Shown here one piece after another: positions 1 to 11,245 of a DNA stretch of 64,000 nt. How positions within the stretch are numbered: position 1 is the first letter of the stretch; every line of letters starts with the position of its first letter. The position numbers and the translations under genes were made by a program. The DNA is from Corynebacterium marinum DSM 44953. GTDB taxonomy: Bacteria > Actinomycetota > Actinomycetes > Mycobacteriales > Mycobacteriaceae. The notes beneath the pieces were generated by a model, which did no database searches, was not told the DNA's origin, and worked only from the letters and a program-made list of their open reading frames with translations. Where the stretch lies: NCBI RefSeq assembly GCF_000835165.1, contig NZ_CP007790.1, positions 2,046,001 through 2,110,000 of the forward strand, in the 5' to 3' direction.

Positions 1-1614
1 CGCTACGAACCGGAACCCGGCACTGTGGGGGTCCTCGGTTTCATCTACCCGGGCAAGGGCCACGACGATGTCATCCGCGCGTTGGCGGGCACGGGGCTGA
101 AGGTCCGCGCGCTCGGGGGAGTGAGCGCCGGCCACGAGAACTGGGCCCGCCACCTGCGGGAGCTCGCCGCCGAGTGCGGCGTCGACCTGCACATCACCGG
201 CTACCTCTCCGACGCCGATCTCGCCGCGGAGATGGGCCGGATCGCGGTGCCCGTGTGCGCGCACCGCCACTACTCCGCCTCCGGCTCGCTCATGACGTGG
301 CTGGGCGCCGGCCGCCGGGTCCTGGTCAGCGATTCGCCCTACACCCGCGAGATGGCCGGGCAGTGGCCCGGGCGCATCGGCATCGTCTCGGACTGGCGCA
401 CCTCGCTTCTCGACGCCGCCTCCTCCCCCACCCCGCCCATCGGCGCCGCCGCCGGCTGGGACTGGCCCCAGGTCGCCGACGCATGGGCGCAGGCCTGGGT
501 GGATCTGTGGCCTGCGGTGAGTGTGGTCATCCCCTACTACAACAACGCCGACGGTCTGCGGGAGGTGGTCGCCGGCGTGCGCGCCCAGGACTACCCCGGG
601 CCGGTGGAGATCGTCGTCGCCGACGACGGTTCCTCCATCCCGCCCCCGGAGCTGGGCTGCGTGGTGGTGCGCCAGGAGGACCTGGGTTTCCGGGCGGCGG
701 CCGCCCGCAACCTCGGCACCGCGGCGGCGCGGGGCGAGGTGCTCGCCTTCTTCGACGGCGACACCGTCCCCGCCCCCGGCTACCTGCGCGCCGTGGTGCC
801 CCACGTGGTGGCGGACCGGCGGGCGGTGGTGGCCGGCACACGGCTCACCGGCCCCGGGCGGACCGAACCCGCCTGGCTGAGGCAGGCCTGGGACCGGACG
901 GGGCACCTGTCGCGACCGGATGAAACCAGCTGGCGCTTCATCATCTCCGCCGTGCTGACCTGTGCGAGGTCGTTCTTCGACGAGGTCGGGGGCTTCGACG
1001 CCACCATCGTCGGCTACGGCGGGGAGGACTGGGAGTTCGGTTTCCGCGCCTGGCATGCGGGGGCGGTCTTCATCCACGAGCCCCGGGCCGTGGCCACCCA
1101 CGACGAACCAGACTGGGGCGGCCGCTCCCCGGACGCAGCCCAGAAGAACGCCGAATCGATCGCGCTCGCCCACCGGGTCACGCATCCCTCAGCCCGCCCT
1201 GCGGGCGTGTTTTTCGAAGCCGCCGACATCTGCGTCCGCGTCCCCTCTTTCGTCGCCCCGGGGGTGGCGGAGACCGTCATCGCCGGGTGGTTGCGGGCCG
1301 GCGATGTCTTCGTGATCACGGACACGGTGCCGGAACTCTTCCGCGCCGACCCGCGGGTGCGCACCGGCGCACAGGGCCAACGCATCACCTTCACGCTCGC
1401 CCTGCCCGCGGTGCCCGCCGGGCCGGTCGCGGACCTGGTCGAGCGGATCTGCGCGGCGGGAGGCGACGCGGAACTCACCGTCGGCCAAGAGGTGGCGGCG
1501 GCGGCGCGCACGCGGCGCCGGGAAGCACTCGGCGGGGAAACCGTCACCCTCCCGGTCGACTGGGAGATCGTCGAGGGACCCCGGCGCCTGGAACGCGACT
1601 TCGCCGGGTGGTGA
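1..1614 (+). CDS. Two-domain glycosyltransferase, 5' end outside window
   Basis: The frame is open from base 1, so the GTG at 25 is internal and the true start lies upstream. The visible 537 residues hold the end of a GT-B-like domain (about 1-165, with a GSLMTWLGAGRRVLVSD stretch typical of the nucleotide-sugar side) and then a family 2 domain from about residue 173 (VSVVIPYYNN, VVADDGSS, the DxD-like FFDGDTVP, and GGEDWEFGFR near 340). The last 130 residues match nothing I recognise. It probably transfers sugars to a cell-envelope glycan or surface polymer; donor and acceptor cannot be read from the sequence. It ends 61 bases before the convergent rpiB, with a hairpin between them. Confidence 0.8.
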   Translation, partial: RYEPEPGTVGVLGFIYPGKGHDDVIRALAGTGLKVRALGGVSAGHENWARHLRELAAECGVDLHITGYLSDADLAAEMGRIAVPVCAHRHYSASGSLMTWLGAGRRVLVSDSPYTREMAGQWPGRIGIVSDWRTSLLDAASSPTPPIGAAAGWDWPQVADAWAQAWVDLWPAVSVVIPYYNNADGLREVVAGVRAQDYPGPVEIVVADDGSSIPPPELGCVVVRQEDLGFRAAAARNLGTAAARGEVLAFFDGDTVPAPGYLRAVVPHVVADRRAVVAGTRLTGPGRTEPAWLRQAWDRTGHLSRPDETSWRFIISAVLTCARSFFDEVGGFDATIVGYGGEDWEFGFRAWHAGAVFIHEPRAVATHDEPDWGGRSPDAAQKNAESIALAHRVTHPSARPAGVFFEAADICVRVPSFVAPGVAETVIAGWLRAGDVFVITDTVPELFRADPRVRTGAQGQRITFTLALPAVPAGPVADLVERICAAGGDAELTVGQEVAAAARTRRREALGGETVTLPVDWEIVEGPRRLERDFAGW

Positions 1615-1630
1615 GGCCGGGAAGGTGAAA

Positions 1631-1656
1631 CGGCCCCGCATACAGGTGCGGGGCCG
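1631..1656. terminator. Bidirectional hairpin between glycosyltransferase and rpiB
   Basis: A perfect 10-bp stem (CGGCCCCGCA pairing with TGCGGGGCCG) closes a 6-base loop between two convergent genes. There is no strong T run, so it may stop transcription weakly in either direction. Confidence 0.6.
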
Positions 1657-1675
1657 AGGTTCTGGGGGGTGCGTG

Positions 1676-2149
<474 letters not shown>

Positions 2150-2185
2150 GGCACTGACTCTACCTGGCAGGCAGACACCTGAAGG

Positions 2186-2803
2186 TTAGACCTGCGGGTT
2201 CTCCGTGCGGGAGCGCTTGATCTCGAAGAAGTAGGGATACTCGGCGAGGCGCACGGCGGCGTCGAAAAGCTCGCCGGCCTCCTCACCGGCGGGAACACGG
2301 GTGATCACGGGACCGAAGAAGGCGGTGTCGCCGAATTTGATCACCGGGGTGCCCACGTCGTCGCCGACGCCGTCGATGGCGGCCTGGTGGAAGTCGCGGA
2401 GCTGCTCGTCGACCTGCTCGGAGTTGGCCACCGTGGCGTAGGTGGCGTTGAGGCCGGCCTCGTCGAGCGCCTGCTCGATGACGCCGTCATAGGCGCCGAA
2501 ACCCTTCTTGCCGCTCTCCTTGCCGGCGTGGACGATGGTGCCCATGGCGGTGTAGAGCTCGTCGACCTTCTCCGGTTCCTCGGCGGCGACCTTGGCGAAG
2601 ACGCGGGCGGGGCCCCAGGCGGCCTTCATCATCTCGGTGTAACCCTCGTCGAGGTCGCGGCCGTCGTTGAGCACGGCCAGGGACATCGGGGTCCACTGGA
2701 CGGTGATGTCGCGGACCTTCTCCACCTCCTTGATCCAGCGGGAGGTCTGCCAGGCGAAGGGACAGGTGACGTCGAACCAGAAAGTAACGGTGTTGGTGGT
2801 CAT
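2186..2803 (-). CDS. DsbA-family mycothiol-dependent nitroreductase homologue (Rv2466c-like)
   Basis: At 205 residues, it is a thioredoxin-fold DsbA-like protein with strong likeness to M. tuberculosis Rv2466c: DVTCPFAWQTSRW at the N-terminus, MSLAVLN, AWGPARVF, GDDVGTPVIKFGDTAFFGPV and the terminal EYPYFFEIKRSRT. Rv2466c uses a CPWC motif with mycothiol. Here the motif is Cys14-Pro-Phe-Ala17, so the resolving cysteine is missing and a monothiol mechanism is implied. I start at the ATG at 2803, because the frame extends further upstream but without family likeness and would run into pepN. It lies divergent to pepN with a 70-base gap. Confidence 0.85.
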   Translation of the reverse strand: MTTNTVTFWFDVTCPFAWQTSRWIKEVEKVRDITVQWTPMSLAVLNDGRDLDEGYTEMMKAAWGPARVFAKVAAEEPEKVDELYTAMGTIVHAGKESGKKGFGAYDGVIEQALDEAGLNATYATVANSEQVDEQLRDFHQAAIDGVGDDVGTPVIKFGDTAFFGPVITRVPAGEEAGELFDAAVRLAEYPYFFEIKRSRTENPQV

Positions 2804-2873
2804 GGCTCCCCACGATAGCGCCGGATTAGGCTGTGGGTGATCCCACACGGCCCAACGAGCAGGAGACCGCCCC

Positions 2874-5441
<2,568 letters not shown>

Positions 5442-5451
5442 GACGGCCGGT

Positions 5452-5468
5452 CCCGCATCAGATGCGGG
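5452..5468. terminator. Short hairpin after pepN
   Basis: CCCGCAT and ATGCGGG form a 7-bp stem around a 3-base loop, 10 bases after the pepN stop and just before the convergent GntR gene end. It is a weak candidate terminator without a T run. Confidence 0.4.
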
Positions 5469-5473
5469 CGGCG

Positions 5474-6211
5474 CTAGGCGTACTGTGCCTCGGTGACCAC
5501 CCGGACGTGTGCGATGTCGGGGCGCAGCACGTCCCGGGAGTACTCGACGGGCAGCCCGCCCTCGGTCAGGAGGGTTCGGCAGATGTGCAGCAACGGCAGG
5601 TCCCGGTCCACGGCCAGGGCCTCGGCCTCGTCGTCCGCGGCCAGGCCTGGGGCGATGACCTCGGTTTTCCGGGTCAGCCGGAGGTTCCAGCGGGTGTGGA
5701 GGAGCTCCGGGATCGACTGGGAGAGGTCCTCCTCGAGCAGTCCCGGCACGAGCGCGGGCGGATAGAAGGAGTGCTGGATGATCAGCGGGGTCCCCTTCAC
5801 CGAACCGAGGCGGGCGACGCGGTAGACGGGCTCGCAGGGGGCGATCTGCAGGGCTGCGGCGACGCAGGGGTCCGCGTCGACCTGACCCGCGTGGAGCACC
5901 CGGGCGGTGATCTCCAGGCCGTCCCGGCGCAGCTGCTGGGGCAGCCCTTCCATGCAGTTGAGTTCCACCACGGACGGGACAGTGCGGACGAAGGTGCCTC
6001 CGCTGCGGCCTCGTCGGCGTTCGATCAGCCCCTCCTGCTGCAGGACGTCGAGCGCGCTGCGGACGGTCATCCGGGCGACGCCGAACTCCTCGACCAGTTC
6101 ACGTTCGGTGGGGAGCCGGTCCCCGCCGGTGAGCCCGCACCGGCTGATGCGTTCGCGGACGGCATCGGCGATGGCCAGGTAGGCGGGGCGTCGGGAGAGC
6201 GGGAAGTTCAC
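5474..6211 (-). CDS. GntR-family (HutC subfamily) transcriptional regulator
   Basis: This 245-residue regulator carries an N-terminal winged helix (about 25-75: GGDRLPTERELVEEFGVAR, then TVRSALDVLQQEGLIERR) and a C-terminal UTRA ligand domain (about 90-240) with the usual HSFYPPALVP, LTRKTEVIAPG and PVEYSRDVLRPD motifs. Such proteins sense small metabolites such as sugar phosphates or histidine-pathway compounds; the ligand here is unknown. It is 42 bases downstream of the SDR gene on the same strand and is likely co-transcribed with it. A GTAATTAC palindrome in the gap could be an autoregulatory site. Confidence 0.88.
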   Translation of the reverse strand: MNFPLSRRPAYLAIADAVRERISRCGLTGGDRLPTERELVEEFGVARMTVRSALDVLQQEGLIERRRGRSGGTFVRTVPSVVELNCMEGLPQQLRRDGLEITARVLHAGQVDADPCVAAALQIAPCEPVYRVARLGSVKGTPLIIQHSFYPPALVPGLLEEDLSQSIPELLHTRWNLRLTRKTEVIAPGLAADDEAEALAVDRDLPLLHICRTLLTEGGLPVEYSRDVLRPDIAHVRVVTEAQYA

Positions 6212-6244
6212 GCGACCATCTTAGTTGCATTAAAACTGGGTTAT

Positions 6245-6252
6245 GTAATTAC
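6245..6252. promoter_or_regulatory. Candidate GntR-type half-symmetric operator
   Basis: GTAATTAC is an 8-bp palindrome in an unusually AT-rich patch 34 bases upstream of the GntR gene start. It fits the loose GT-N-AC pattern of HutC-type sites, but short palindromes are common, so this is a weak inference. Confidence 0.25.
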
Positions 6253-6253
6253 C

Positions 6254-6988
6254 TCAGCCGCGCGGGGGTTTCCGGTCCCCCACCTCGATGCGCGGGCGCA
6301 CGGAGATGTCGGTGATCTGGGCGCTCGGGCCGGCGTCGACGACGGTGCGGACCGCGCGGGCGACCTCCACCGGTTCGATGTAGTGCTCAGCGACGTACTC
6401 GGCGCCGCTCTGCGCCTGCAGCCGCTCGAGCATCGGGGTGTCGGTGGGCCCCGGGGCGACGGTGCTCACGCGGACGCCCGCCCCGGATTCGGCCTTGCGC
6501 AGGCCGTCGGCCACCGCGTAGAGGGCGTGCTTGGTGGCGGCGTAGACGATGTTGTCGCCGTAGGACCCGCGGCCGGCACCGGAGTTGATGAACACCACCG
6601 TGCCCCGGGCGGCGCGCAGGGCGGGCAGCACCCTCCGGGTGAGCTCGGCGGGCACCACGACGTTGATGTCCAGTGCGGTGCGCCAGTCGGCGACCCGCGC
6701 GGATTCCACGCTGAACTTCGTGGCGACGGCGGCGGCGTGCACGACGACGTCGATACGCGTGAGGTCCAGCAGCCGGGCCACCGGGGAGGGCGCCTCCGTG
6801 CCGCCGAGCAGGTCGGTGACCAGGTCGGTGGACACGGGGGTGACGTTGGAGAGCGCACCAAGTTCGGCCAGAGCGTCGTCGTTGCGCCCGAGGGCGTAGA
6901 CGTGGTGGGTGCGGGCGAGTTCGGCGACGATCTCGCGCCCCATGCCGCCCGTGGCTCCCGTGACGATGGCGATTGCTTCGGTGGTCAT
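6254..6988 (-). CDS. Short-chain dehydrogenase/reductase
   Basis: This is a classical SDR of 244 residues: cofactor motif TGATGGMG at about 10-17, a NAG-like segment replaced by HAAAV, catalytic Ser in INSGAGRGSYG, and Tyr-x3-Lys in YAATK. It should carry out NAD(P)-dependent oxidation or reduction of an alcohol or ketone; the substrate is unknown. It is followed by a GntR regulator on the same strand and is divergent to a YdcZ-type transporter 60 bases away, which suggests a small accessory metabolite locus not shared with the mycobacterial gene order. Confidence 0.85.
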   Translation of the reverse strand: MTTEAIAIVTGATGGMGREIVAELARTHHVYALGRNDDALAELGALSNVTPVSTDLVTDLLGGTEAPSPVARLLDLTRIDVVVHAAAVATKFSVESARVADWRTALDINVVVPAELTRRVLPALRAARGTVVFINSGAGRGSYGDNIVYAATKHALYAVADGLRKAESGAGVRVSTVAPGPTDTPMLERLQAQSGAEYVAEHYIEPVEVARAVRTVVDAGPSAQITDISVRPRIEVGDRKPPRG

Positions 6989-7048
6989 ACCATGGACTCT
7001 AGCCGGGGCCCCGTGCGCGCGGTCTCATCTGTCCGAAAGAGGAGGAGC

Positions 7049-7990
7049 ATGTTCGGAGTCTTGTTCGGCATCCTGGTCGGGCTGGTGATGCCCGTGCAGA
7101 CCAACGCCAACTCCCGCCTGCGCTTGTCGGTGGGTTCGCCGTTCCTGGCGTCGCTGGTGTCCTTCACCGTGGGTTTTCTCACCCTGCTGGCCGCGGCCCT
7201 GCTTCTCGACGGCCGCCTGCCCGACCCCGCCCTCACCGCCGGGCGGCCGGCCTGGTTGTGGTCCGGCGGGCTGCTCGGCGTGGCCGTGCTGACCGGAAAC
7301 ATCTTCCTCTTCCCCCGGCTCGGCAGCGTGCAGACGGTGGTGCTTCCCGTCACAGGGCAGGTGATCATGGGCCTGCTCATCGACCACTTCGGCTGGTTCA
7401 ACGCCCCGCAGGCCGCACTCGGCGCCACGCGCATCCTGGGGGCGTTGCTGCTGGTCTCCGGCGTACTCGGCGCGATCGGCCTGGCGGACGCCCTGCTGCG
7501 CCGGGACCGGGTGGTCGGCACCGGGTCGAGCGCAGGCCTGAGCCTGTGGGCCTGGCGGTGTGCCGGCGTCGTCTTCGGTATGTTCTCCGCCACCCAGACC
7601 GCCGTGAACGGTCAGCTGGGCGTGGTGCTGGGCACCGCGACCGGGGCGGCACTGGTCTCCTTCACCGTCGGGGTGGCCGTCCTGCTGCTCATTGTGCTGG
7701 GCACGCGGGCGACGTGGGGGCTGGGCGTGCCGGCGGGCATGGACCGCAACCCGTGGTGGATGTGGATCGGCGGTTTCCTGGGCGCGGCGTTCGTGTTCGG
7801 CAACGCTTTCCTGTCGCCGGTCATCGGCACCGGGCTGACGGTCATGACGATCCTGCTGGGCATGATGGCCGGCAGTCTGCTCATCGACCACTTCGGGCTG
7901 CTGGGGGCGCGCAGGAAGCCGACCACCCTGCTGCGGGCCCTGGGGCTGGCATGCATGGTGGCCGGTGTGGCCGTGATCCGGCTGTTCTAG
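7049..7990 (+). CDS. YdcZ (DUF606)/DMT-family membrane transporter
   Basis: The 313-residue protein has about ten hydrophobic helices arranged as two related halves: TNANSRLR...SFTVGFLTLL in the first and TQTAVNGQLG...SFTVGVAVLL in the second, with GLLIDHFG and SLLIDHFG at matching places. This internal duplication is typical of fused DUF606 pairs in the drug/metabolite transporter superfamily. Substrate unknown. I start at the ATG at 7049, preceded by GAGGAG; the frame stays open far upstream through pepN but only as a shadow. It is divergent to the SDR gene. Confidence 0.85.
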   Translation: MFGVLFGILVGLVMPVQTNANSRLRLSVGSPFLASLVSFTVGFLTLLAAALLLDGRLPDPALTAGRPAWLWSGGLLGVAVLTGNIFLFPRLGSVQTVVLPVTGQVIMGLLIDHFGWFNAPQAALGATRILGALLLVSGVLGAIGLADALLRRDRVVGTGSSAGLSLWAWRCAGVVFGMFSATQTAVNGQLGVVLGTATGAALVSFTVGVAVLLLIVLGTRATWGLGVPAGMDRNPWWMWIGGFLGAAFVFGNAFLSPVIGTGLTVMTILLGMMAGSLLIDHFGLLGARRKPTTLLRALGLACMVAGVAVIRLF

Positions 7991-8010
7991 GCGGGGTGGC
8001 CGTCGGTGGA

Positions 8011-8068
8011 CCCGGCATTCCTAGTTGCCCCCGGCGCAGAAGCACCGGGGGCAACCAGGAATGCCGGG
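8011..8068. repeat. Long hairpin repeat, copy 1
   Basis: A 24-bp stem with a single mismatch (8011-8034 against 8045-8068) closes a 10-base loop. The right arm is identical to the right arm of the hairpin at 9125-9182 and the loop differs by only two bases. It sits just after the YdcZ gene and just before the AbiEi-like gene, so it could end transcription, but the near-identical second copy on the other side of that gene suggests a mobile or dispersed repeat. Confidence 0.85.
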
Positions 8069-8149
8069 GGTAAGGCCCCCGGGGAACCTGCCCGTCACCC
8101 GCGGAGTCCAACTACGGCGAAGAGATTTCCGCAACCGTCGAGGGGGATC

Positions 8150-9112
8150 ATGCCCACACCTGCCGCAACCAGACTGCTCCACCAGTGCACCAGACGCCCC
8201 GATGGGCTGATTCTGAGCCGGGACCACCGGTATCTGGCCGACGCCGCCGGAATCTTCCGCACACTGTTGCGCCACGGGGTGCTGCTCAAGCTCAGCCGCG
8301 GGGCGTTCGTGGAGGCCGAGAAGTACCTCCCGCTCCCGGACTGGGGCAGATACAACCTGGATGCCCGGGCCGTCGGGGCCACTGAAGGGAGAATCCTGGC
8401 CGGGTACTCGGCCGCGGCGGTGCACGGACTATGGCGTTACCTGCCGGTGCCCGCCTCGCACACGATCTACCGGCGCAGCACCGGCCACCGGATCCGGACC
8501 GGTCCCGCGCTGGTGGAACTCCATGCGGAACTGCCCGGCCACCACCGCACCACGGTGGACAGTCAGCCCGTCACCACCATCGAGCGCACCATCGTCGATC
8601 TGACCCGGGTGCACGGTTTCGGGGCGGGCTTCGTGGCCGCATGCGGGGCGCTCCGGGCGGGCCTGGCCAGCATCGACGGCATCCGCGCGCACGCGCAGGG
8701 CCGGCGCGGTGTTACCCACCTGCCGTTACTCCTCGAACACGCCACTCCCCTGGTGGAGTCCGCCCTGGAGTCGATCTTCCTGGCGCAGACGGTGTTCTTC
8801 GGGGGTTTCGAGGTGATCCCGCAGGTCGAGGTCGAGGGGGAGAGCGGTCGGAAGTACCGGGTTGATTTCCAGGTCGAGGGCACCGACCAGTTCGTCGAGC
8901 TCGACGGCGGCGGAAAGTACGGCTCGGCTGAAGCAGAGCAACGGTTCGTCCTCGCGAAGGAGAAGACGCGCTCCGACGAACTCGTCCGGGCCAGCGTCAG
9001 GATGAACCGTTTCGGGTACCGGGACGTGGTGGGGTTCCATGCCTACCGTGGCATGCTCCACCGGCTCGAACTGCCACCGAGGCCGCACCTGCCGCCGATC
9101 CACTTCCCCTGA
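8150..9112 (+). CDS. AbiEi-like antitoxin-domain protein with C-terminal nuclease-like fold
   Basis: This 320-residue protein starts with a winged-helix region like the AbiEi antitoxin N-terminal domain (DAAGIFRTLLRHGVLLKLSR, about 24-45) and ends with a DUF559/Vsr-like segment (about 220-300: VIPQVEVEG, YRVDFQVEG, FVELDGGGKYGS) that resembles restriction-endonuclease-fold proteins. Single genes of this kind are common in actinobacteria and are usually annotated as hypothetical; a cognate AbiEii toxin is not next door. The ATG at 8150 follows GAGGGGGATC. It is boxed between two copies of a 58-base hairpin repeat, which suggests it moved in as a unit. Function unproven. Confidence 0.7.
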   Translation: MPTPAATRLLHQCTRRPDGLILSRDHRYLADAAGIFRTLLRHGVLLKLSRGAFVEAEKYLPLPDWGRYNLDARAVGATEGRILAGYSAAAVHGLWRYLPVPASHTIYRRSTGHRIRTGPALVELHAELPGHHRTTVDSQPVTTIERTIVDLTRVHGFGAGFVAACGALRAGLASIDGIRAHAQGRRGVTHLPLLLEHATPLVESALESIFLAQTVFFGGFEVIPQVEVEGESGRKYRVDFQVEGTDQFVELDGGGKYGSAEAEQRFVLAKEKTRSDELVRASVRMNRFGYRDVVGFHAYRGMLHRLELPPRPHLPPIHFP

Positions 9113-9124
9113 AGCACACACGGC

Positions 9125-9182
9125 CCCGGGGTTTCTGGTTGCCCCCGGCGCAGGTGCACCGGGGGCAACCAGGAATGCCGGG
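9125..9182. repeat. Long hairpin repeat, copy 2
   Basis: This is the same 58-base hairpin as at 8011-8068: right arm 9159-9182 identical, left arm 9125-9148 with three mismatches toward its outer end. It lies between the convergent AbiEi-like gene and metB and would also act as a terminator for either. Confidence 0.85.
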
Positions 9183-9207
9183 TCAATCGGAGGCGACTCT
9201 GGACAGG

Positions 9208-10392
9208 TCAGGCGTCCGCGGAGACCCCGGCGCTGGCCTCGACCGCGCTGACGGCGGCCAGTGCGACATCGATGTCGGCGAGGAGGTCCTCGATGTCCTC
9301 GATGCCGATGGAGATGCGCACCAGGTCACGCGGGACCTCCAGCTGGGAGCCGGTGGCCGAGGAGTGGGTCATGGTGGCCGGGTGCTCGACGAGCGATTCC
9401 ACGCCGCCCAGTGATTCCGCCAGGCAGATCAGCTTGGTGTTGAGGCAGAACACACGGGCGGCCTCCTCGGAGTGGAAGCGCACGGAGATCATGCCGCCGA
9501 AGCGCTTCATCTGACGCTTGGCCACCTCGTGGCCGGGGTGCGAGGGCAGGCCCGGGTAGAGGACGGTGGACACCAGGTCGGAGGCCTCCAGATGCTCGGC
9601 GACGGCCTCTGCGTTGTCGCAGTGGCGGTCCATGCGCACGGCCAGGGTCTTGATTCCGCGGGCGGTGAGGTAGGCGTCGAAGGGCGAGGGGATGGGGCCG
9701 ACGCCGCCCTGGAACCACAGCAGCTGCTCGTCGAAGGATGCGTCGTTGGTGACCACCACGCCGCCGACCACGTCGGAGTGGCCGCCGAGGTACTTGGTGG
9801 TCGAGTGCAGGACGTGGTCGGCGCCCAGCGCCAGGGGATTCTGCAGGTAGGGGGAGGCGAAGGTGTTGTCGACCACGAGGGCGGCGTCGCCCTTGATGGC
9901 CGCGACGGCGGCGATGTCGGTGATGCTCAGCGCCGGGTTGGTGGGGGTCTCCAGCCAGATCAGCCTGGTGTTCTCCCGCACGGCGCCGGCGACGGCGTCG
10001 ACGTCGGTGGTGTCGACGACCGTGTACTCCACGCCCCACGGGCCGAAGGCCTGGTCGATGAGGCGCCAGGTGCCGCCGTAGGCGTCGTGGCCGAGGACAA
10101 GGTGGTCGCCCGGGCGCAGGAGGATGCGCAGGATGACGTCGGTGGCCGCCATGCCGGAGGAGAAGGCGCGGCCGTAGTCGGCGCCCTCCAGGTTGGCGAC
10201 GGTCTTTTCCAGGGCGTCAATCGTCGGGTTGCCGCAGCGGGTGTACTCGAACCCGCCGCGCAGTTCGTTGAGGCCGTCCTGCGCGAAAGTCGTCGACGCG
10301 TAGATCGGGGTGTTGATCGGGCCGTAGAGGCTGTCGGGCTCGTATCCGGAGTGGATGGAGCGGCTCGAGAAACCATTGAGTCCGTGAGTCAT
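9208..10392 (-). CDS. metB: Cystathionine gamma-synthase
   Basis: The 394-residue PLP enzyme of the Cys/Met metabolism family joins O-acetylhomoserine or O-succinylhomoserine with cysteine in transsulfuration. Seen motifs: FEYTRCGNPT, FSSGMAATD, LVVDNTFASPYLQNPL, the PLP lysine in HSTTKYLGGHSD, and ATMTHSS near the end. The start at 10392 (MTHGLNGF) is chosen over an upstream in-frame start because it matches the family N-terminus. A TAGAC-N6-GTCCA palindrome 12 bases upstream of the start fits the McbR repressor that controls sulfur genes in C. glutamicum. A MetB/CGL distinction by sequence alone is imperfect. Confidence 0.93.
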   Translation of the reverse strand: MTHGLNGFSSRSIHSGYEPDSLYGPINTPIYASTTFAQDGLNELRGGFEYTRCGNPTIDALEKTVANLEGADYGRAFSSGMAATDVILRILLRPGDHLVLGHDAYGGTWRLIDQAFGPWGVEYTVVDTTDVDAVAGAVRENTRLIWLETPTNPALSITDIAAVAAIKGDAALVVDNTFASPYLQNPLALGADHVLHSTTKYLGGHSDVVGGVVVTNDASFDEQLLWFQGGVGPIPSPFDAYLTARGIKTLAVRMDRHCDNAEAVAEHLEASDLVSTVLYPGLPSHPGHEVAKRQMKRFGGMISVRFHSEEAARVFCLNTKLICLAESLGGVESLVEHPATMTHSSATGSQLEVPRDLVRISIGIEDIEDLLADIDVALAAVSAVEASAGVSADA

Positions 10393-10403
10393 GACGGCCA
10401 CTA

Positions 10404-10419
10404 TAGACCAAGCGGTCCA
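10404..10419. promoter_or_regulatory. McbR-like operator upstream of metB
   Basis: TAGAC-N6-GTCCA differs by one base from TAGAC-N6-GTCTA, the known C. glutamicum McbR site, and sits 12-27 bases upstream of the metB start. The wider palindrome (TATAGACC and GGTCCATA around AAGC) supports a dimer-binding site. Confidence 0.75.
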
Positions 10420-10441
10420 TAGGTCCAGCACTGCTCCGGAA

Positions 10442-11221
10442 TTATATGCAGAGCGCGAACCAGCGCCCGGAGACGGTCTCCAGGGACACCGGCAGGTCGT
10501 AGAGTTCGGAGAGATTCTCCGACGTCAGCGTCTCCCCCACCGGGCCGGCGGCCAGGATGCGGGCGTCTTTCATCAGCAGGACATCGCTTGTCGACGCCGC
10601 GATCTCCTCCACGTGGTGCGTCACCAGCACCGTGGTCAGGTCGGGGCGTTCCGCGCGCAGCTCGTCGATGACGCGCAGGAGCAGTTCCCGGCCCGGGAGG
10701 TCGAGGCCGGTGGTGGGCTCGTCGAGAAGCAGCAGCTCCGGTTCGGTGATCAGGGCCCGGGCGATGAGCGTGCGGGCGCGTTCACCCTGGCTCAGCTCCA
10801 TCCACCGGCGCTCCGCCCGGCCGGCCATGCCGGTCAGTTCCAGCAGCTGCGCCAGCCGCCCGAGTTCCTCCGCCGACGGCGTCCAGCGCGGGAGCAGGCC
10901 GTTGGATCCGGCGACTCCGCTGAGGACGAGGTCGGAGACCGTGTGATCGCCGAGACGCTGGCGCGGATCGACCCAGCCGATGCACCGGCGCAGCTTGAGC
11001 AGCTCCACCCGGCCCAGGCGCCGCCCGAGGATGTCGACGGTGCCGGTCGTCGGGTACCACCAGCCGCCGGCCAGCTTCAGGGCCGTCGACTTGCCCGCCC
11101 CGTTCGGGCCCAGCACCGCCCAGTGGGAACCGGTGGGCACACGCCACGTCAGCCTATCGACGAGGCGGGCGCTCCCCCGCCGGACGGTGACGTCGTCGAG
11201 GACGAGTGCGTGGTCGCTCAT
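10442..11221 (-). CDS. Stand-alone ABC transporter ATP-binding protein
   Basis: The 259 residues have all the ATPase motifs: Walker A GPNGAGKST, a Q-loop region around DPRQRLGD, signature LSQGERART, Walker B LLLLDEPTTG and the switch histidine in VTHHVEE. The pattern resembles ModF/PhnL-like ATPases and iron/molybdate-type importers. No permease gene is adjacent, so the partner is unknown. The start at 11221 (MSDHALVLDD) is chosen because the family begins there; the upstream open frame overlaps glbO antisense. It is divergent to glbO with a 24-base gap. Confidence 0.88.
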   Translation of the reverse strand: MSDHALVLDDVTVRRGSARLVDRLTWRVPTGSHWAVLGPNGAGKSTALKLAGGWWYPTTGTVDILGRRLGRVELLKLRRCIGWVDPRQRLGDHTVSDLVLSGVAGSNGLLPRWTPSAEELGRLAQLLELTGMAGRAERRWMELSQGERARTLIARALITEPELLLLDEPTTGLDLPGRELLLRVIDELRAERPDLTTVLVTHHVEEIAASTSDVLLMKDARILAAGPVGETLTSENLSELYDLPVSLETVSGRWFALCI

Positions 11222-11245
11222 GCGGGCCAGTCTAGGCTGGGGACC

